A stretch of 64,000 bases of DNA from Capitulum mitella (GCA_030062745.1 CP099849.1:26152144-26216143), one strand, 5' to 3'; shown: positions 32,101 through 44,659, numbered from the stretch's first letter. Notes: generated by a model not told the origin, from the sequence alone. Made by a program: numbers and translations.

Positions 32101-34504
32101 TCAAACTTTTGGTGTACAGAACATTTTTCAGAGCACATGCTTTTGGATGTTCTCAACACCCCAACAAATAACATCTTTTCCTTCCAAGATCAACACCCCA
32201 CCTCAACATATGATGCTGCAGGAGATGGAAGAAATGTGAAATATGATTTGTGGGCATCAGGGGCTGCCGCACAGAGTGCAATTCGTTTCACACATCATTT
32301 GGGAAATTTGCAAAACAGGTAAAGGTGTTTTATGACAGCTCTACACACTGCAACATACAGTGGAACACCAACATGGGTTGGCAAGATTTGTACAATCGCA
32401 TACTTATTGAGATCAATTAACACAATGAATTGACTCCCAACCCCGTGCTCGCTTTCCCGAGTTATGCTCCTGTTACACACAAGGGTGATGGTGAGCACAA
32501 AAACCAATCGACGAGCATTTACCATTCCGCCCAACCCAGAAACCCCCCAGGATGCCCTGCGCTCCTCTCCAACCGTGTTGCAATAAACCGTCCGCCTTGC
32601 CGTTGCATGTGATGCGCCCAGGGTTGACGAACTTCGATCGCGTGTTTGGCTGGCCTGGGTGGGGACTAGAAAAGCGACGAATCCGGCGCGTCTGATGTTG
32701 CAAAATTTTGTAGTCCACTGGATTCTAGAGGAAACTAAAAATATTCAAGATTTTTCTGCATTTTTCGCATAATCATTTGACGGACGATTGAACACTGCGG
32801 GATACGATTGTGCTCGTATGTCATCGTTAGCGCTAGAGGCGGTAGGTGTTCCGGCGATGGAATTCGCTGCTACTTTTCGAACCATTTCTTTCCATGCAAC
32901 GTCACAGGGTTCATATTACTTCGCTAATTGGGGGAGGGGCACGGTGCCACGTGCTCCCCCTTCGCGCCGCCTACGATCGTTAGCCCACGTCCTGTCTTCA
33001 TATCCACCCATCGCTTGCTTTTTCTGCATCGTTTCATCTTCCAAATTCTGTACGGTGCAGAAGACAGGCAAAATTTAAAGTTCCCATTTTCAGAAGGCAG
33101 AACCGACGTCTTTTAGAAAGCAAACGTTGCACTCACTAGCTCATTGTTCATGCTGCGACTGGCAACTGTGATCGTCATCTTATGCGATTGGCTGTGAATG
33201 CTTGTGTTCCTGTGTTGAGGCCACTAGACTGCGCTCATGGACTGACGAACATCACTGCTTCTCAACTGTGCTCGTAGCAAAGCCGTTTATTTGCCGACTT
33301 TGTTCCCCAAAGATGATAACTTGGTAAAAAGGCGATAAGATAACTTGATAAAAAACCAGCTTAGTTTCTGACCGCGGCTCCAGCACAATAGAAACGACTC
33401 CAGTACCTTTCCGAACCGCCGAGGACCCGGAGACCGGCACGTCAGATCTTTCACCGGCAGCCTTTCGCTGCTCAGCTTTGGTCAGTCAGGTTGACAGGCA
33501 TCCAAGTGTCCACCTCGACCGCAACGTCCGAGGCTGATATGATCATGGCGGCGATTTCCAGACCGTGAGCTGGTTTCTACTACATTTAGTTGCTTGTAAT
33601 AATATGCTTACAAACATAAACGTGCGTTTATTAAATGACACCCATTCAGTATCGTGATTTTGGCTGCACGACCGAAAAGTCGATCCCAAGAATCCAACTT
33701 CGTCAAGCATGTAGCCACAGCCTCGTAAATGTGTGATAATCAATACTTCACAGTTCATAAATTCGAGCACAGGACTGAAATGGGGCTGCGACGTACTGTC
33801 CGCACGGCAGCGCCCCCTCCTCCCCCTAATAAAAACGAACACCTGATGCAATACCTAAAAGCTCGCTTCCAAGAGCCCGTGGCCGCTGAAAGTACACCCG
33901 ACCACACCCTTGACCGCCGGAGAGCGCTTTAAATGTGGACATCAGCATCTCCACGAGCCGCGAACACACCCGTCAGCAGCCACATCCGACCCCGCTGCGA
34001 GCGTGGCACCGCCGCAACCAGGCGGCGGGGTGCCGCCGACCCCGGAGCGGGCGGCCGACACCCTGGCCAACACCGGCGCGGCCCCGGCCGACGGCCGTCT
34101 CGAGTATTCCACGTACAAAATGAAAGGCGATAACGGATATGCGGGCCGTGGCGGCGGCCGGCGCGCCGCCTCCTTGGTCCTGCCTTACTGGCCGGGTGCG
34201 CTGTCGGCGCAGAGAGCGCTACTGACGACCGTCGGCGCTCGGGCGCCGCAGCCGCAGCGGTGCGCGGCCGCCGCACAGTCGCGCGAGCCTACACAGCACG
34301 GTCAACACCCACGACGGAGAACTGAGCACAGCGCAACACTGAACAGACTAAACGAACAATGCCAGCTCAACTCAGCCGATTCGAGAGCAGTCCCCCGAAA
34401 TCAGCGACTATCACGCTGCTGGGCGTACAGATGGGCATGAACTACCAAAGACGTTACCCTTCATATCAAATCCAGACGGCCGCGTGGGTACGTAAGCTCA
34501 CCAT
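23164..34504 (-). CDS. AP-1sigma: AP-1 clathrin adaptor complex sigma subunit
   Basis: Small (sigma) chain of the AP-1 adaptor, which sorts cargo into clathrin vesicles at the trans-Golgi and endosomes and helps bind dileucine signals. Minus-strand exons: 34504-34502 (ATG only, then GTGAGC), 30412-30234, 29487-29379, 27256-27119 and 23208-23164. Phases agree and give 157 residues, against 158 for human AP1S1. Sequence: [20 protein letters not shown], then [81 protein letters not shown] and the tail [14 protein letters not shown]. Exons 2-4 are certain. Exon 1 is inferred from an ATG|GTGAGC in a CpG-rich block and the known family habit of an intron after the first Met. The last exon matches the type of AP-1 sigma tail known in other invertebrates. 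If the exon-4 donor were ignored, translation would end after [10 protein letters not shown], a possible alternative tail. Introns hold the TTAA element, a LINE scrap and simple repeats. Confidence 0.93.
24400..26200. other. GC-rich gene-free part of the last AP-1 sigma intron
   Basis: CpG-rich DNA with long random frames on both strands; no domain is recognised. It might be a second promoter or an unannotated non-coding exon. Nothing in it can be assigned. Confidence 0.4.
24886..24990. repeat. 33-bp tandem repeat, about 3 units
   Basis: The unit GAGCAGGCGCCGAACAGGAG followed by CAGTCGCGAGGTC is repeated with a few substitutions. It lies in the last AP-1 sigma intron, inside GC-rich DNA (about 24400-25320) that has no recognisable gene. 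The 33-bp period keeps frames open. Confidence 0.85.
27750..28978. mobile_element. TTAA-bounded non-autonomous DNA element, copy 2 (piggyBac-like)
   Basis: Starts TTAACCCGCGCACGACCGTC and ends CAGTCGGGGACGGGTTAA, so both ends carry TTAA and inverted AACCCG/CGGGTT termini. The reverse complement of the right end (TTAACCCGTCCCCGACTGGG) resembles the left end with an internal gap. Subterminal palindromes are G7CAGTTGACTGC7 (left) and G7CAGTCAATTGC6 (right). It is inserted in the AP-1 sigma intron between exons 29487-29379 and 27256-27119, and is roughly nine-tenths identical to copy 1 by eye. Confidence 0.8.
30540..30740. repeat. GATGAT-type microsatellite, degenerate
   Basis: ATGATG/GATGAT-rich sequence in the first AP-1 sigma intron, just upstream of exon 2. 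The His-rich minus-strand frame is an artefact. Confidence 0.8.
31163..31605 (-). mobile_element. 3' fragment of a LINE (non-LTR retrotransposon)
   Basis: The minus strand encodes a short piece (31599-31351) with [20 protein letters not shown] and [20 protein letters not shown]. This fits the CxxC...H....C zinc-knuckle tail common at the C-terminus of LINE ORF2 proteins. Downstream (31350-31163) is a tail-like segment with GGGGCACACCGACTGCGGGG on the plus strand. It is 5' truncated, as LINEs usually are, and lies in the first AP-1 sigma intron. Confidence 0.6.
32047..32185 (+). repeat. Dispersed repeat, copy 2
   Basis: Partner of the repeat at 14457-14600, with the same ordered blocks (GGTTATAATGTAGCTTTC, AACTTTTGGTGTACAGAACA, GAGCACATGC). 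It lies in the first intron of the AP-1 sigma gene. Confidence 0.6.
32300..34490. other. First AP-1 sigma intron, 5' part
   Basis: Mixed composition, becoming CpG-rich from about 33900. Frames here have no recognisable domains. TTTATT (AATAAA on the minus strand) at about 33625 may serve as polyadenylation signal for the upstream sulfotransferase gene. Confidence 0.4.
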
Positions 34505-34790
34505 ACGTCCCGGCACACCGGTGCTGGGACGGCCCCGAGTAACACCCACTACAGACAGCGCCGCCGCGCAGCCGGGGGCCCGCAAACGGACAGCAGAGTT
34601 CAATCAGCTCCGCTGTCGGCATCACACGTCGACTCAGAGCCGTCCTCGGAATAATACAATGATGGCCACCGAACGAGGGGCTTCAAACGCACAGCTTCAC
34701 GGCCTGGTCTGTCGCTTAACGCCGGACACGTCACTCAAATCTCTGCGAAACGGCCACGCAGCCTTCCACGTGCGGTCGCGACGTCCGCGC

Positions 34791-34798
34791 TGACGTCA
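34791..34798. promoter_or_regulatory. CRE octamer in the AP-1 sigma promoter region
   Basis: A perfect TGACGTCA about 290 bp upstream of the predicted AP-1 sigma ATG, within the CpG-rich block between that start and the stop codon of the sulfotransferase gene. A CCAAT pentamer follows at about 34826. Confidence 0.5.
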
Positions 34799-34905
34799 CA
34801 CGCAGTCCGTTTAAAGACACGAAGGCCAATCGGATCCGGGCGTCGCCTCAGCGCCCGCCGGCGGACGCCAGCCGCCGCCGCCGCCGCCGCCTCGCCGACC
34901 GACCA

Positions 34906-37900
34906 TCACCGGCGCCGCTCCAGCTCGTGCGAGTAGTCGTCGCCGAGCTTGCCCAGCCCGCCGAAGTGGGCCTGGAAGCTCGGGTCGCCGGCGCGCAGCC
35001 GCTCGAACCGCTCGCCGAGCAGCCGGCGCGCGTACTCGTACAGCTCGAGGTCGAGCCGGTTCCGGCGTCGCACGGCGCTCAGCTGCGAGGGGCGCAGGGA
35101 GCGCAGCGCCGACTCGGCGTGCGTCTTGTTGTAGGCGGCGAACGCCGTCAGGAAGCGCAGGTTGAACACCTCCTCGAACATGTACTGGCTCCGCTGCTGG
35201 TCCTCGGTCAGGCCGAAGAAGGCCATCTGGCGCAGGTTGGTCTTGGCGCTGGCCAGCAGGATCCGGTCGCGCTCGGCAGCCGGCATGCCCGACTGCGAGT
35301 AGCAGTTGACCAGGTGCAGGTCGGCCAGCATGCGCGTCTGCCGGTTGTTGGCCATGTTGGAGTCGCAGGCGAGGAACTCGTCCAGCGTCACGCCGGCCCA
35401 GTCGTCGCCCACGTAGCAGGACGGGATCTCGGTCTGCGCGGCACCGGGACGGCCGTCAGACGGGAGCAGCGCATCAGAACAGCGGCGGCACCACGACCCC
35501 AGCCACGGCGAACAGAGCGTCCACCGGCCTGAGGCTTCACACAACACGCGTCGCTCACATAGCACGGCATGGTCATAAACTGTCCAGTGCTGTACACTCT
35601 CACATGACTCCGTTACATACGAAAAAGTTACATACGAAAAAGCATATCTGAACGCCATACTGCAAGCTTGCTGTACACTCTCACATGACCCCGTTACATA
35701 CGAAAAAGCATATCTGAACGCCATACTGTAAGCTTCGGATTAATCAGTTTCATTAACTGAACACAGGACGCAAATAAAGGACGCACATAACAAAGTTCAT
35801 CAGCCGAACACCACTACCAGCCATAACGGAGCATGACCCCAGTAGGGGATCGGCATTTTTAAGTGGCCAAATTGCTGTCAATATGTGACAGCAATAGTGC
35901 CGAGCCCAAGCACCAAAGTTAGAATTTCAATTTCGTAACCCAAGATTTATGAGAGCAAGAACCAAAACGGGAACAAAGCAGAACTAACGTGCAGTTTTTT
36001 GTGCATTGAGAACAACTAAGAATAAAGTTTACAGGGCATACATTTAGATCCATTTCCACTATCATTAGCTGCCATAAGGCTTGATAACATTACACAGATA
36101 TGGAAGAATGGTCAATAAATTGATGGTTTTGGCATGTGGTAAATCATGTGAAAACCATTCATAAGAACTTCTATAATGGGTAGTTAGATAAGTGTATGGA
36201 CCCATGCTCTTTTCGTTCTTCCGAGAATAAAAAAAAAACTGGTTTCAACCAGTCAGGAAACCAGAAAAACAAAATGTCTCAAGGTCCGAAAATCCCAAAA
36301 GTACCGAAAGTTCTGGCCTTGCCATGCGCTAATGGCGGTACGCTCGGTCCCGACAGCGGGGCGGCTCCGTGGTGTCTGACCTCAGTCGCCTCGCGACCGC
36401 CGCACCAGTGCCGGCTGGTGCTCCACGTGGCTCCCCTGCGCACGTGTTTCCACTCAGACAGGTATCGCTGCACCGGCTCACGCAGAAGCGATATGTAGAA
36501 ATACCTGAAACCAAAGGGAACGTTTACCCACAAAATTGCCAAAACACAGAGGTGGTGGCAATATTGCAAAATGTGCCTGAGAAGGGATGGAAAGCTTCTT
36601 CCACTCGGTCACCTTAGAGAAAGCCACTTGAGCAATGCAAGTGGCATTACTGTGCACTGATTTTCACACTGGCCAGCACTGTTCACTTCTCCCAAACCAA
36701 AGAACAAAAGGCACTGAGCATCGCCTCACGGTAAAGCACAAAACACACTGGCCTGACAACTTCTGACACACTGGATGCCTGGCGAGGCCACCACGACCTC
36801 TGAACTCCATTAATGTTGAGCTGCATCAATTCAGGAGCCGACGCCCCGTGGCAAACGGGATACAGCGCCTCGGCAAAACAAAAAACTTGTTCCTTTACCC
36901 CGTAACATGACCCAAAGTCGTTGCCCAATGACTTCTCTTTTCACCTCACCTCTGCATTATATCATCTGCCACTTCTGCTTTTTGCAGGACAAAAGTTATG
37001 CTGAGAAGATATGCCAAGATTACCAAAATTTACGGGCGCAGCCGGACGTTAATCGATTACGAGACTGTCGACTTTCTGGCAACGTGACGCCGATGTCTGT
37101 GTGACCAAAAGATTACGATGATGGTTCCTCGGGAACACCACAAGGTCACTGCGGTGCACGTGCCACCATAAACGCCGCAGATATCCAGACGCAATCAGAA
37201 AACATGCCCGCACCAGAGTACAGACCAAACAGCCGCGAGAATACGGCCTGTGCTATGCTTCGGAAATCCAAATTCGCCTGATACTCGTCTCAAGTCGTAC
37301 ATATGCAAACACTTCATGACGTTCAGACTTCCAGGGTATCTTTACGGCACCATAGCATGTAATACCACAATTTCGGCTGGTTTATTGGCTGTCTCGGGCA
37401 AAATCAAGGGCGTGCACACTCGAGTATGGGCTGTATACCTTATGGCCGTGTCCCGCCGCGTCCTCTTGGCTCGAGTTCAAGCGGAACCGTGCCCCCTCCC
37501 GTCCCCACTCGAGGCCTCACCAAGCAGGGCAGTGCCGGCTAAGAGGCCCCACCGACACGCCCCCCCCCCCATCTATCAGCCCTCCGGTCGCCTGCGGTCG
37601 ACTGGTGGCGGAGTCCGCCGCGCGCCACTGACCGCCGCTTCTTCTCCTCGTGCTCCATGTGGTCCATGGCCTCGTCGACGCAGGCGGTCAGCTCCGTCCA
37701 GTCGGCGTGCAGGCCGCACTTCCAGCCGGTCGAGTAGCGGCTGAACAGCCACCGGCTGTCTCGGCCCGGTCGGAAGCACTGACATCTGCCGGAGACCGCA
37801 GCGTCCACTGCACCGGCCACCGTACGCCGACGGACGGCCGCATACTTTACAGTGTCCGCAGTACATCGACCACCGCGTCCAGACAAACAACGCACTGAGG

Positions 37901-39142
37901 GCTCTTCCATAAATTAGGTAGCGGAAGGGGACGGGTTCGTGGCTGGTGCAACGTTAATGGTTAAGAAATACGACTACGCCTAAAATGCATTGCAGGGAGA
38001 GATCACAAGCCTGAGAAAATTCGTCACACAATTTATGAAAGGCGTTTAAGCTGCAATATTCTTTTTTGAAGACTTGGACGCTAATGGAAGCTAAGGTTGT
38101 ACGAGGGTCCCACTCACAGTCACAAATACCAATGATGTAACGCCAAAACTCATCAGTAACTGCAGCAAAATGTCAGCAGTGCTCGATTTGTACAATGGAC
38201 AGAAAAACGCACAGAGAGGTTTCAGATGAGAAATATCAATTAAAGCACATTTCATACGCTAATTGTTTTAGGGGTATTTGGCTCCTTGGGAATAAAATAT
38301 ATTGGTGCCCATCAAACCAAAAAACAATAGTTTTGTTCCCTCCACAAAAGCCATTATATGCATCTGACCGTCGTGGGAAACTGACCCCACCTGAGAGAAA
38401 CTGGCCTCAGCTCCATCACCACCAGACATGGACCCCAGTCCCCTGTCTCCCCCCCCCCTTCCACACACACATGGACACACACACACACAGACACATGGAC
38501 TCGGGCCCACTCCGGATCTTGCCAGACACACATCAACACCAGCTTTCACCATTTAAACCCCACACCAGACATGAACCTGCCCTGGCCGCCCTCCCCACAC
38601 TCGTCACAGACCAACACCAGCCCCACCAGCACAACGCCCACACGCTATCACAACACCAGCACCAGCTTCCACGTCCACCCACAGAGCGGCGGCACAGCAG
38701 ACCGGACCGGGCCAGCAGTCACTGACCGTTTCTGCTGCCGGTGGCAGACGCAGGGCCGCTTCAGCTGCAGATCGTGCACCAGGTGCCGGCCGAACTCGGT
38801 GCCGCCCGTCTTCTGAATGTGCAGGAAGACGATGACGTCGCGGTCCTCCAAGTCGAAGCGGAAGTCGTCGGCCAGCATGTCGTCGAAGCTGAGCGCGCTC
38901 TGCAGCGCCGACGGCCGCACGGGCCGGCCCTGCTGGTCGGCCGGCAGCCCCGCCGGCGTCGGCCGCTCGCCCAGCGCCCACGCGCCGCACGTGCTGGCCG
39001 GGCACACGTACGTCAGGTAGACGATGACGAACGTGGTGGCGCCGGCGGCCAGCAGCAGCAGCAAGCGGAAGTAGCGTTGTCGGAGTGGCGGCATGGCGGC
39101 CAGCAGCGGTGCGGCGTCCGTCTGGACAGCAACCTCGGTCAT
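34906..39142 (-). CDS. Hs6st: Heparan sulfate 6-O-sulfotransferase
   Basis: A type II Golgi membrane enzyme that transfers sulfate from PAPS to the 6-OH of glucosamine in heparan sulfate, shaping FGF and other ligand binding. Minus-strand exons: 39142-38727, 37755-37633, 36504-36381 and 35433-34906 (stop TGA); phases agree, giving 396 residues. The membrane anchor is at about 24-46 (YFRLLLLLAAGATTFVIVYL). The PAPS 5'-phosphosulfate loop is VIVFLHIQKTGGTEFGRHL (103-121). Then come WLFSRYSTGWKCGLHADWTEL (141-161) and the 3'-phosphate site REPVQRYLSEWKHVRRGATW (188-207). YVGDDWAGV and ANNRQTRMLADL are in the last exon, followed by AFFGLTEDQQRSQYMFEEVF. All are hallmarks of HS6STs. The start at 39142 has a good context (G at -3, A at +4); an in-frame upstream ATG at 39241 would add 33 residues. 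The C-terminus is Arg-rich and short compared with vertebrate forms. Introns contain CA-rich repeats and a tandem duplication. Confidence 0.95.
35591..35735. repeat. Two-copy tandem duplication (about 81 bp) in an Hs6st intron
   Basis: TGTACACTCTCACATGACTC through GAACGCCATACTGCAAGCTT occurs twice in a row (starts at 35591 and 35672). The first copy has an extra short repeat of GTTACATACGAAAAA. Confidence 0.9.
38440..38700. repeat. CA-rich low-complexity DNA in Hs6st intron 1
   Basis: CACACA/CACATGGACA microsatellite, then loosely repeated CACCAGC/ACAACACC blocks that reach almost to the donor of exon 1 (38721-38726). Confidence 0.8.
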
Positions 39143-39249
39143 GGCAGTCGCGTCCTCTCCTGCCGGCGGGCCGGGGTCAGCGCGTGTCGGCCGCCGCGGG
39201 GGCGAGAGGGGCCCGCGGCCGCTGCTGATCCGACGGAGCACGGGCTCGG

Positions 39250-42160
39250 TCGCGTTCGGAGCGAGTCCGAGGTTCGATCAGGGATCTGTGTCCGGGAGAC
39301 ACACTGCACAGGGTTCGTGCAACGGCAAAGTTCAGGAGTCAGTCACGGGTCCAAAGTCCGAAGCATAGACGGGTATGCATGTCCTGATCCACGAGAAAGG
39401 CCTTATTAGGTATCGATGTATTGATAAAGTCTGATACTCAGTCAGGTGCCTATGCCACAGCTGATGATGCAAATACCAGCTGACCACCAAGACCAAAGAA
39501 ATGCATGTCCCAGGGCAATAAGGCAGAAGAGCATTTGACAAACCCAGGATGCTATTCCTTGACCAGAGCAAAACCTGCGGTTTGTCTCATGCCATAACAG
39601 ATAGGTTCTTGAGACCTCTGTGGTCTTGGGGGCTACTGGTGTGACTGACAGGGAAAATGAGCATAGCATGAACAATCCAGCCACTTTTCTACCAGTTGTG
39701 TGGTCCCAGAACTAAGAAACTTACAAAGATTCCAAACCATTTCTGGAAATTCACAACATCAGTAAAGAAACTGGAAGTGGAATTTCTCAGTGCACAATGC
39801 TGACATGAAAGTCAAAACCTCATAAAATATTCTACAAAAATTTCCATGAATTGTTTCAAATGGTGCATTACTGGTGCCTAAAATCTGGTCTAAGTGTTAT
39901 TACATGCCACCAGTCTCTATTTTATTTATATTTTTGGCACTAGACCTATAAAAAAATGTTTTCTATACTGAGAACAATAGCATAACATAAACAGTTGAAC
40001 CACAGGATAAAGAAAATTGTTTTGTGGTCTGAAAGCAATATTACAAAGTGTCTAAAGCTAAGTTTACTGCAAATTCCTACCACTTGAATGTTTTTTGGTG
40101 CTACAGCTATGAAATGGTTTGTTTTCTGTACTGACACCAAAAGCTTGATAACATGAACAGTTGAACCAAATAATATGAAACCCTGTTAACCACAAACTGT
40201 TACCACTTCAACACTGTCTTCAGTTAAATGTCAGTTACTTCAAGTCAATGTCAATTAAAATGAAACTGAACAAATCCTAGACCTAGCAAAAACTGGACAA
40301 GGTTCAAATATTGGTAATAAATAGGACCTAATGGGCCTGAAATTTTTTTCTAAAAATAACATTGTCTGAAATCTGGAAAAACATCATATCAGCAAGGCAG
40401 AACTGGGAAAGTGTCCAAGATCTCCCTGGATTTGGCATGATAAAGATTTGATATAAAGATCTGATGATTTGCTATGGCATGACATAGTATCTGATATATT
40501 TCATAAATTGTGATCACCATTTGTTTTACTATGTCAATGACAGAATCACTGGGACATACCATAACTATATAATGTGATATAACTCTGCATATTTGCACTA
40601 CAAACACTGCCCATTTGTCCACACTGCTTTACCTCACCTCTTTTTCAGCACAGTCTTTACAAAAAAGTGAGTATTTGCCCAAATGTGAAGGAATTCTATT
40701 GACAAAAGCATTCCAAGTTTCTAGTCATACCCAGGGGGGATGGAAACTACTCCACAGCTGGGGGAAGGGGGCAAAGAGACATTTTGGATCAATGCTCCCC
40801 AGTCAATACCAAAGGGTCAATGTTAAATTTTGAAAAATTTGAGGGCTGCTGCCCCCTGCCCCCCACTTCCCACAGCCTTAGTCATATCTCTGAAATGTGT
40901 GTGTGAAAAAATGCATAACTAGCTCCTATAAAATGCAAACATCATTTAATATCAAGGACAATAGTGAAAATGACAACAGCATTAAACAAACACTTGATAT
41001 TGGTTTTTGTGGCTAATAACATATTTTAACTTCATGGTGCTCAAGATGTATCAGAAAACATTGGCTTCAGTGAACCTGTTTGGATTTATATCATCAATGT
41101 CAGTTAACTGTTGTTCTAAAAGTTAATATGAAATGCATATCACAACAAAACAGACTTACATTAAATTATCAATGGCTGTCAACAATACACTTCATTTTGA
41201 ATGAATTGCCCAGATAAGTGGATTTACAGGACAAAACGAAGAGACAGAAGGAAATATGAGCACAACACTGGTGATCCATTGCACAATTCAGAAAATGATT
41301 TTCATCCATGTCTGATATTGCAAAACTAATTTTTGAAAAATGGTAAAATGTTGAAGATTCCCAATTCTTCTGCATTTCAAATTAATATCCCCACAAATGA
41401 CTACAGTTACATATTTCACGTACAACAGCAATCGATAAGCCGTTCCTTACCACAGTGCTCATTTCATACCAAAACAGCAAGCCACTAATCGTACGATACC
41501 AGAACATCCGCTTGGTCAAATGCAATAGGACAAAGTACACGATTGTTTGTTTTAGGTCACCTCACGTTGTAACAGCTGCGCCGAGATTGTAATGTCCAGC
41601 TTTCTTCTAAGCATCAGAACTATTTTGTTGATGATGTTGCCACTCTAAAAAAGCCAGAGGACGTTAATTGAAAAGAACTTTCTCCATAGCTCCCATAGAT
41701 AATATTTTGACTTCAGTGTGTTAGCTACGTCAATCTTCGATTGCCTTGGAACTACACAAAAAATTCAACAAACATACTTGCAAGCTTGTCTGGCAAATCG
41801 TGAATGTTTCCTTTTGATTTCAGCTCCTGGCCAGTCTTGGCCTTTTCGTTTCATCATTTTCGTTGTCTTGAGTGATGGAGTGGTGGTCGTGATGTGAAGG
41901 TGGTCCATTATGTTAGTGTTGATATGTTCCCTCACGGCATTAGCTAACCGTGGTTATTCTCTGTTTCAGCCAGGAATGCTTGGAGTTCTCCGGTGACGGT
42001 TTGACGAGCAGACTCTCCGGACGGCCGGGCAGTCGGGTGCGCAGCGGGCACCCGCACGCCGCTAACTTGTTATCTTAGAGTGGCTGTGTGCACCCACAGC
42101 GCTCGAGCAGGAGATAGTTGCTGCTGGACCTGCGTGAATTCCGCTTGCAACACCCCGAGC
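39250..42160. other. AT-rich intergenic stretch
   Basis: No exon-like block, long frame or repeat was recognised upstream of the sulfotransferase gene as far as the first hAT-type terminus near 42178. Confidence 0.6.
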
Positions 42161-42523
42161 TGTTCATGTCGGCATCGTCCTGGGGCGCAGCGAGGATTTT
42201 GCGACGGGGATGGGGCTAACCGAAGTGGGCCCCGTAACATCGGCTGATAGACCCCCAGGGGCGCACTCAGGATTTTCCCGAGCGGGGTGACCTCGGGGGG
42301 TGCTTCGGCTTCACAGGGTCCCCGATTTCAGGGAGCCGGCGTGTCGTGTTAGTTCTGCTGCAGACTTTATAAAAAGTTTGCCTACATATAATCGGCATAA
42401 ATGTCTTGTTCGCCGAAGATGCGCGGGGACAATACATCTGTACGAGACTTTTTTCCGCGCCGAAGACTTAATGTTTCGCGCCACGAAAGCTCGCAAATTC
42501 CGTTAGTTTTACCATATTTCACC

Positions 42524-42569
<46 letters not shown>

Positions 42570-43300
42570 GGTGGGCACTGGTCCGTTACTCCGTTACTCC
42601 GTTACTAACGAAGTTACTTTTTTGAGTAACGGAGTAACGGACCCGTTACTTTTATTTTACTGTAACGGACTGAGTAACGGAAGTTACTTTTGTGGTCCGT
42701 TACTCCGTTACTTTTTGGTCCGTTACTCCGTTACTCCGTTACTCCGTTACTTTTTAAACTTCTTACAGACACCGCCCGGCTTTATTTGCATCGGCACACG
42801 CCATTGGCTTCTTGAATAGCCAACACCCAATAGCGTGCGGCGATACAAGCGCGGCTGGGCGCGCACTCAGCTGACAATCGCGGAGTCGACTTGTTGACAA
42901 TATTCGTCAGCTGATAAACGTTGACGGCAAGCTGGCGGCAATGGTTCAGTATAAAGGCCAGCTGACTTTGGTCTCTTTTGGGACAAAAGTATTGAATTAT
43001 GCGTAAGATATGACTTAAAATTATAAATTAACCGTTAAATTAAAATCGTTATTTTTCAGGCTAAAAGATATCAAAGTTATTGTCATTTATACTGGAACAG
43101 CCAGCTGACGGCAGTTTTCAATATTGTCTCAAGTTAGTCACGGATTGCTTACCACCGCCACACGGTTCCCCGCCAAGATCACTCAAGGCTGTTGAGCACA
43201 TGATTACTGCCGCCATGGCCTTGGATCTGTAATGTCCATGGGACGATGGAGTGGTGATTGATTCTTGACTGGCCTGAAATTTTAACTAACTGACACTAAA

Positions 43301-43576
43301 ATGTCCCATTGAGGCGTCTTTACGCCACCACTGGAGGTCGAAAACCTTGACTCCGAGTCCGACGGTGCCTCAGCTTCGGAGGCAGAGGACGAGCCCGGTC
43401 TGGGTCACCCATGGCCACATCTAGAAACGTACTTTGAGTTTAAGGAGGAGGGGAAAAACGTCATTTTTACGTATGTCCTGTGCTGACCGAAAGAGGTTAT
43501 AATCAAGGGTCACAAGAGTAGCGTTTCAAACCTAAAGGCACTTATCAAGAGGAAGCATTATTTACGGTATTTCCAG
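43301..43576 (+). pseudogene. 5' exon of a hAT transposase with BED zinc finger, decayed
   Basis: Read from ATG 43301 this frame gives an acidic leader and then HPWPHLETYFEFKEEGKNVI, YVLC, and KGHKSSVSNLKALIKRKH. This is the aromatic-C..C-H...H pattern of a BED finger. It stops at an excellent donor (CAG|GTGAGA at 43577). Two in-frame stops (the fourth codon, and immediately after YVLC, where the second finger Cys should be near) show that it is no longer coding. No downstream exons are recognised. Confidence 0.7.
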
Positions 43577-43693
43577 GTGAGAACAGAATGTGCACAATAA
43601 GTTGTCAGTAGTGCAGCATAATTATGAAGCTTGTCGACTATTGCTTGGACTATTTGCCTTAACTATATTCTCTGCAGGCAGTGAGATGCACAT

Positions 43694-44275
43694 TACCCTG
43701 GGGGGGGGGGCGGATCTGCGGTAATCTACCTTTCGGCCGACGCTTACGCGTAATTTTCGGAGACGCGGAAGTGGTAACACAAGTTGTGTGAACAATTTAG
43801 CCCATTCAGGTATTTTTCTAAGCACTGGCCCCTACTGGATGTGTAAACTGACTTGGTTAGGTAACTCTTGAATTTTGATTCAGTTGACACATGTTTGCCT
43901 TCAGCCGATACGAGCTAACCAAACCAAAAGACAGACAAATCGAACCTAACAAAAAATTAGTTTTACATGCCCATCTAGGGCAATCCCTGCAACCATACAG
44001 TAGGTTTTAGGTTAGGTTAGGTTAAATCATTTTTAACTTGGAGGACAGGCTACATTGTCCATGCGATTCGAGTTACCACTCCTGCGTTCCGGAAAAAAAT
44101 ATCAACTGGCCGAAACACCTTTCGGCTGACACATTATTTTTTGTAGACGCAGAAGTGAGGACCCAAACTCAAACATGATATGATCCGTTGCCACTTTTGC
44201 ACCTTCGAAAAATATGCATTGGCCGAAAGGTGAAGATTACCAATTCTGCCCCCTCCCCTCCCCGCCCTTCCAGAG
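43694..44275. mobile_element. Nested inverted-repeat MITE, about 580 bp
   Basis: The left end runs from a G-run into GGTAATCTACCTTTCGGCC. The right end, reverse complemented, runs CTGGAAGGGCGGGGAGGGGA into GGTAATCTTCACCTTTCGGC. A further CCTTTCGGCTGACA copy lies inside at about 44118. No coding potential; it lies inside the 3.7-kb hAT element. Confidence 0.65.
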
Positions 44276-44659
44276 ATCTCGAGATGCATTCGTCCAATGT
44301 TGATGGGATGAATGCCATTTAATATGTTTCAACGAGATCTCCAATTCCGGACTCCAAAAGTTCAAAAACTGCGAAAATAGGGCGTGGGGGCAAACAAACT
44401 CCAAAATTTGGGGATTTTTGAAAGGTCACTGCGGGCGTGTTTACCAACCAGTTTTCATGGGAATAACACGGTTCAGCTTGGAATGTCCAAGTCTTTTATA
44501 TACCGAAAGCTGAAATTTAAAATAGAAAACCATAGGCAGTTCCAGGGAGGGCAAGAAGGCTGATTTTTTAAATAAGAAATTTCCTTTGTTTTTGCTTGTT
44601 TTGGGTGATATAAACATCAGATGTACAACTAGCAAGCCAGTTTAAGTTTATATGTAGCG

